Shown: positions 6,176 through 8,973 of the stretch, in pieces
Numbering within the stretch: position 1 is the first letter of the stretch
Layout of the letters: every line of letters begins with the position of its first letter
DNA from: Symbiobacteriaceae bacterium
Lineage (GTDB): Bacteria > Bacillota_E > Symbiobacteriia > Symbiobacteriales > Symbiobacteriaceae
Direction: 5' to 3'
Length of the DNA stretch: 8,973 bases
Assembly (NCBI GenBank): GCA_027356675.1
Contig: DAHVXO010000314.1
Coordinates: 1 to 8,973, forward strand
Notes under the pieces: generated by a model
What the model was told of the DNA's origin: nothing
Databases searched by the model: none
The model's input: only the letters and a program-made list of their open reading frames with translations
Translations under genes and position numbers: made by a program

Positions 6176-7282
6176 TTACGCATCCGCAGGCTTGAGCCGG
6201 CGGCGGAGCAACCAGAGGAAGAAGGGACCGCCGGTCACGGCCATCACCAGGCCCACAGGGATCTCGGCAGACCCCAGGATGGATCGGGCGATGGTGTCGG
6301 CCGCCACCAGGACCACCGCGCCCAGCACAGCCGAGGCCGGCAGCAACAGGCGGTGGTCCGGCCCTACCAGGAACCGGACAACGTGTGGGACAATCAGCCC
6401 CACAAAGCCAATCGACCCGCAGAAGGCCACGGACGCCGCGGTCAGCAGTGACCCGGCAACCAGCACGGACCGCTTGACCCACTCCACCTCGACACCCAGG
6501 TGCCGGGCGGGTTCCTCCCCCATGAGCATGGCGTTCAGTTCCCGCCCGTAGAAAAGCAGCACACCAAAGCCTGCCATGAGGTAGGGCAAAAGCCAGGCGA
6601 CCTTTGTCCAGTTGGCGCCGCCCAGGCCCCCCATCATCCAGAAGAGGATGGCGTCCCGGGCGTGCGAGTCCGTAAAGTAGAGGATCAGGGAGACCAGTGA
6701 GGAGTTGAAGGCCCCCACCGCCACACCAGCCAGCAGCAGCGCCACTACGGGCACCCGGGGGCCCACGGCGGCCAGCCGGTAGACCAGCATCACCGTCACC
6801 ACCCCACCGGTGAAGGCGAAGAGCGGCACGGCGCCGATCGCGGTGACCGAGAGGCTGCCCAGGAACGCAATCGCGATGGACGCCCCCAGCCCGGCGCCTG
6901 AGGAAACGCCCAGCACATACGGGTCGACCAGCGGGTTCTTGAACAGCCCCTGGAAGGCCCCGCCCGCCACCGCCAGCGCCATGCCGGCCAGCATCCCCAG
7001 CACGACCCGGGGCAGCCGGATGCGCCACAGGATCGCCTCATGGGTCTGAGGCCAGTCCGGGGTGATCGTGATACCGGGCACGCGGGACAACACGATGCGA
7101 ATGGCCTCACCCGGCGGGATGTGGACGGCACCGACCCCGCCGGAGAGCACCAGAACGAGCAGAAGCAGTACCAGAGACAGCAGAATTACATACCGGCCAC
7201 GTGCGCTGCGCACCGGCCCACCCCCGATCACGACCCGTTTACTTATAGAGCTCTGGAGCAGGCCCCAAAGCTTGCGTCTCAC
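6176..7282 (-). CDS. btuC: BtuC/FecCD-family ABC transporter permease, likely cobalamin or corrinoid uptake
   Basis: A 368-aa polytopic membrane protein that forms the import channel as a dimer. The N-terminal 30 residues are polar and basic, followed by the first helix (YVILLSLVLLLLVLVLSGGVGAV). Family signatures follow: RLPRVVLGMLAGMALAVAG, GAFQGLFKNPLVDPYVLGVS with SSGAGLGA, and GEEPARHLGVEVE. Near the C-terminus are FCGSIGFVGLIVPHVVR and EIPVGLVMAVTGGPFFLWLLRRR. About ten membrane segments are expected for the family. The GTG at 7282 has AGGAGG (7292-7297) nine bases upstream. The gene follows a cobalamin riboswitch and its terminator, which makes a corrinoid the most likely substrate, though FecCD permeases also carry haem and siderophores. 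No periplasmic or lipoprotein binding subunit is encoded beside it, which is unusual for this class. Confidence 0.88.
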   Translation of the reverse strand: MRRKLWGLLQSSISKRVVIGGGPVRSARGRYVILLSLVLLLLVLVLSGGVGAVHIPPGEAIRIVLSRVPGITITPDWPQTHEAILWRIRLPRVVLGMLAGMALAVAGGAFQGLFKNPLVDPYVLGVSSGAGLGASIAIAFLGSLSVTAIGAVPLFAFTGGVVTVMLVYRLAAVGPRVPVVALLLAGVAVGAFNSSLVSLILYFTDSHARDAILFWMMGGLGGANWTKVAWLLPYLMAGFGVLLFYGRELNAMLMGEEPARHLGVEVEWVKRSVLVAGSLLTAASVAFCGSIGFVGLIVPHVVRFLVGPDHRLLLPASAVLGAVVLVAADTIARSILGSAEIPVGLVMAVTGGPFFLWLLRRRLKPADA

Positions 7283-7338
7283 GCGTAGATGCCTCCTGTG
7301 ATCGTTGGTTCCGCGGTACAGGGCCCGACCAATAGAAA

Positions 7339-7362
7339 TCCCCCGGCGCTATAGCCGGGGGA
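7339..7362 (-). terminator. Intrinsic terminator hairpin of the cobalamin riboswitch leader
   Basis: Arms 7339-7347 and 7354-7362 give a 9-bp stem (CCCCCGGC/GCCGGGGG plus a closing U-A pair) with a 6-base loop, followed on the minus strand by AUUUCUAUU. It lies 78 bases after the B12 box and about 56 bases before the permease start. That is where a transcription-terminating expression platform would sit: cobalamin binding would favour this stem and switch off the transporter. The U-run is imperfect. The upstream GGGGG run (around 7406-7410) could pair with the CCCCC arm as an antiterminator, though that pairing is short. Confidence 0.7.
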
Positions 7363-7440
7363 AAGGTCAGGTCTATGTGTCGACGGACGGGTGCCGCGAC
7401 TCATCGCCCCCTCTCCTCCGAAGGATGGATGAAATGCTGC

Positions 7441-7615
7441 ACAGGCAGGTTTCCTGGCTTCCGGATCCTTGTCTACCCCCGTGGCCTTCCCGGCTTGGCG
7501 CCAGTGGCACAGCGTGACGGTAGCAGACTCCCCGGTTACAGTGGCGGGACCGCGCCGGACTCGCACCGGCTTCCCTATTACCTCCCGGCGCAGTTCGCGC
7601 CGCAAGCACCTGGTC
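7441..7615 (-). promoter_or_regulatory. Cobalamin (AdoCbl-type) riboswitch
   Basis: Read on the minus strand, this leader shows the conserved core of the cobalamin riboswitch in the right order. It begins GGTGCTTGCGGC, then GGGAGGTAATAGGGAAGCCGG, then GGTGCGAGTCCGGCGCGG, TCCCGCCACTGTAACCGGGG and AGTCTGC. After that come a variable arm containing TGCCACTGG, AAGCCGGGAAGGC, and finally the B12 box AAGCCAGGAAACCTGCC at about 7444-7460. It represses uptake or synthesis genes when adenosylcobalamin is plentiful. Here it precedes a terminator hairpin and the BtuC/BtuD-type genes, so it most likely controls transcription of the transporter. The 407-base gap between the response regulator and the permease is accounted for by promoter, riboswitch, terminator and an uncertain 41-codon leader frame. 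Confidence 0.93.
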
Positions 7616-7643
7616 AGTTACCCATATGCAGTTGTCATCACCG

Positions 7644-7672
7644 AGTATACGGGACTCCTAACGGCAGTTCAA
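7644..7672 (-). promoter_or_regulatory. Sigma-A-type promoter of the riboswitch and transporter transcript
   Basis: On the minus strand, TTGAAC (7667-7672) and TATACT (7644-7649) are separated by 17 bases, close to the sigma-A/sigma-70 consensus. Transcription would begin near 7637, about 20 bases before the riboswitch core. The -35 box directly abuts a small CCCC-AAAT-GGGG inverted repeat (7674-7685) just after the response regulator stop codon. Confidence 0.75.
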
Positions 7673-7689
7673 TCCCCAAATGGGGCCAA

Positions 7690-8361
7690 TCACCGGCGCT
7701 CCTTGTCCAGCTGGACAAGCCCCGTGCGCACGGCATAAAGCGCCGCCTGGGTCCGGTCCGAGACGCCCAACTTCTCGAAGATATGCGTCAGATGGTTCTT
7801 GGCCGTCTTCTCGCGGATGAAGAGCCGGTCGGCAATGTCCCGGTTCGAGGCGCCCTGCCCCACCAGCTGTAAGACTTCCAGTTCGCGCTCCGTCAGCCCG
7901 GGGTCATCCGGAGACTTGACAGCATGCTTGTCGCCGCGCGCCAGCTCGATGAGCACCAGGCCGGCCAACTTGGGGTGAAGGTACGGCCTGCCTGCCTTCG
8001 CAGCGCGGATAGCGTCCATCAGGTCGGCGGAATCAACATCCTTTAGCATGTAACTATTCGCGCCGGCCTTAAGCGCACGCATCAGGTATTCCTGGTCCTC
8101 GTGCATGGTCAGGATGACCACGCCGGTGGCCGGCATTGCCGCCTTGATTCGGCTGCAGGCCTCCAGCCCGCCTCCCGGCATGGAGACGTCCAGGACCACG
8201 ACGTCCGGCCGGAGGGCGAGCGCTTGCTCAAGCGCCTCTTCCCCATTGCCCACCTCTGCGACCACGGTGAAGCCGGGCTCCATCTCCAGGATTTGCTTAA
8301 GACCCTGGCGGAAGAGCGTGTGGTCGTCGGCAATGAGGATCCGTACGGGTTGCGGTTGCAT
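7690..8361 (-). CDS. NarL/FixJ (DegU/LiaR-like) response regulator
   Basis: A 223-aa two-component response regulator. The receiver domain (about 6-122) has D12/D13, phospho-acceptor D58 in VVLDVSMPG, T85 and K107 (YMLKDV). A linker (about 123-152) leads to a LuxR-type helix-turn-helix at about 153-215, with the signature LTERELEVLQLVGQGASNRD followed by IADRLFIREKTAKNHLTHIFEKLGVSDRTQAALYAV. It should bind DNA as a dimer when phosphorylated. The ATG at 8361 has AGGAGG six bases upstream. It follows the histidine kinase by 13 bases, so the two form a cognate pair in one transcript. The overall sequence resembles Bacillus DegU and LiaR; I do not assign a gene symbol because targets are not visible. 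Whether it controls the nearby Tad pilus operon or the upstream repeat cluster is open. Confidence 0.92.
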   Translation of the reverse strand: MQPQPVRILIADDHTLFRQGLKQILEMEPGFTVVAEVGNGEEALEQALALRPDVVVLDVSMPGGGLEACSRIKAAMPATGVVILTMHEDQEYLMRALKAGANSYMLKDVDSADLMDAIRAAKAGRPYLHPKLAGLVLIELARGDKHAVKSPDDPGLTERELEVLQLVGQGASNRDIADRLFIREKTAKNHLTHIFEKLGVSDRTQAALYAVRTGLVQLDKERR

Positions 8362-8374
8362 GAAGTTCCTCCTG

Positions 8375-8971
8375 TTACTCGCCCACGGGGAAGGTAAAGT
8401 TCAGCCGTGCGCTCTGACCCGGTGCGCTGATAATCTCCATGGACCCGCCGAGCAGTTCCGTCCGCTCCCGCATCCCGACCAGCCCGAACTTGGTGCCGGC
8501 CTGGGTCTGCCGAAGCTTCTCGGGATCGAACCCGACACCGTCGTCCCGGACGGTGAGGCGAACTTCCTGGCCGCCGGCCGTGTCCACCTTCACCCAGACC
8601 CGCGCGGCGCCGGCATGCTTGTAGACATTATTGAGCGCCTCCTGGACCAGCCGGAAGATCGCAATCTCAAAGGCGGAATCGAAACGGCGCTCGTTGCCGA
8701 AGGCCACGAAGTCGGTCTCGATGCCGAACCGGGCCTGGTAGTCCTTGAGAAAGGCCCGTAGGGCAGGGATCAGGCCCAGGTCGTCCAGCGCCATAGGCCG
8801 CAGATCAAAGATGATCTTACGCACGTCCTGCAGACTCAGGCGCACCAACTCTTTCAGTTGGTTCAGTTCCTCACCCAGCCGCTGGAGGTCCGTATCGAGC
8901 AGCCTCAGGCATACGTTGATGCGCAGTACTACGCTGTTGAGCAGCTGTGCCGGGCCGTCATGAATCTCCCG
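8375..8971 (-). CDS. DegS-type sensor histidine kinase, C-terminal part (N-terminus beyond window)
   Basis: The visible 198 residues are the C-terminal kinase region of a HisKA_3-type sensor kinase. They begin exactly at the phosphorylation site (REIHDGPAQLL, with His as the fourth visible residue). A dimerisation helix pair follows, including VRKIIFDLRPMALDDLGLIPALRAFL, a stretch very like Bacillus DegS. Then comes the HATPase_c domain with N box VQEALNNVYKHA, G1 box DDGVGFD and G2 box FGLVGMRERTELLGG. The frame is open to the right edge, so the sensor portion is missing and the signal cannot be told. An internal TTG at 8848 is only an artefact of looking for a start. It would phosphorylate the response regulator 13 bases downstream. 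Confidence 0.93.
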   Translation of the reverse strand, partial: REIHDGPAQLLNSVVLRINVCLRLLDTDLQRLGEELNQLKELVRLSLQDVRKIIFDLRPMALDDLGLIPALRAFLKDYQARFGIETDFVAFGNERRFDSAFEIAIFRLVQEALNNVYKHAGAARVWVKVDTAGGQEVRLTVRDDGVGFDPEKLRQTQAGTKFGLVGMRERTELLGGSMEIISAPGQSARLNFTFPVGE

Positions 8972-8973
8972 GG

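Noticed and set aside
5919..7028. 369-codon minus-strand frame inside the permease gene
   Set aside because: Gly/Arg/Ala-rich frame-shifted reading of the FecCD permease and ATPase; the in-frame permease has clear membrane segments and family motifs.
7279..7605. 108-codon frame covering the riboswitch
   Set aside because: Most of it reads through the structured riboswitch core, so the long form is not a gene. Only the short form from 7404 is kept, as a tentative finding.
7674..7685. CCCC-AAAT-GGGG inverted repeat after the response regulator gene
   Set aside because: The stem is only about four base pairs with no U-run; too weak for a terminator, and it abuts the -35 box of the next promoter.

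Overview
The window is GC-rich, and every convincing gene lies on the minus strand, so transcription runs from high to low coordinates. Strong AGGAGG-type ribosome binding sites, frequent GTG starts, a DegS/DegU-type two-component pair and a sigma-A-like promoter suggest a high-GC Firmicute, perhaps a Symbiobacterium-like Clostridium. The taxonomic call is inference only. No tRNA, rRNA, CRISPR array, insertion sequence or transposase was seen.

In transcription order the layout has three blocks. (1) At the right edge (8971-7690) are the C-terminal part of a DegS-type histidine kinase and a complete NarL/DegU-type response regulator, 13 bases apart. (2) A 407-base leader (7689-7283) holds a sigma-A-like promoter, a cobalamin riboswitch and an intrinsic terminator hairpin. 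It feeds a FecCD/BtuC-type permease and its BtuD-type ATPase (7282-5378). No substrate-binding protein gene is visible. (3) After a 284-base intergenic region carrying a GC-rich hairpin and a cluster of GTCCCA/TGGGAC inverted repeats comes a Tad (Flp-type, type IVc) pilus operon: flp pilin, tadE, a TadG-like gene, cpaB, cpaE/tadZ and cpaF/tadA. The last gene runs off the left edge near its C-terminus.

The Tad genes are tightly spaced (11-29 bases apart), except that flp is separated from tadE by a 118-base spacer containing a very stable 18-bp hairpin. That spacer probably sets pilin mRNA apart from the assembly genes. CpaF would power Flp assembly and CpaE would place the machine. CpaB supports the assembly apparatus, and TadE and TadG are minor membrane or pseudopilin components. 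The platform proteins TadB and TadC, and a prepilin peptidase, are not in the window and may lie beyond the left edge.

I see no wholly new system. The most noteworthy points are the complete set of phosphorylation residues in the receiver domain of CpaE, the riboswitch-controlled transporter without a binding protein, the repeat cluster before flp, and the flp-tadE hairpin.
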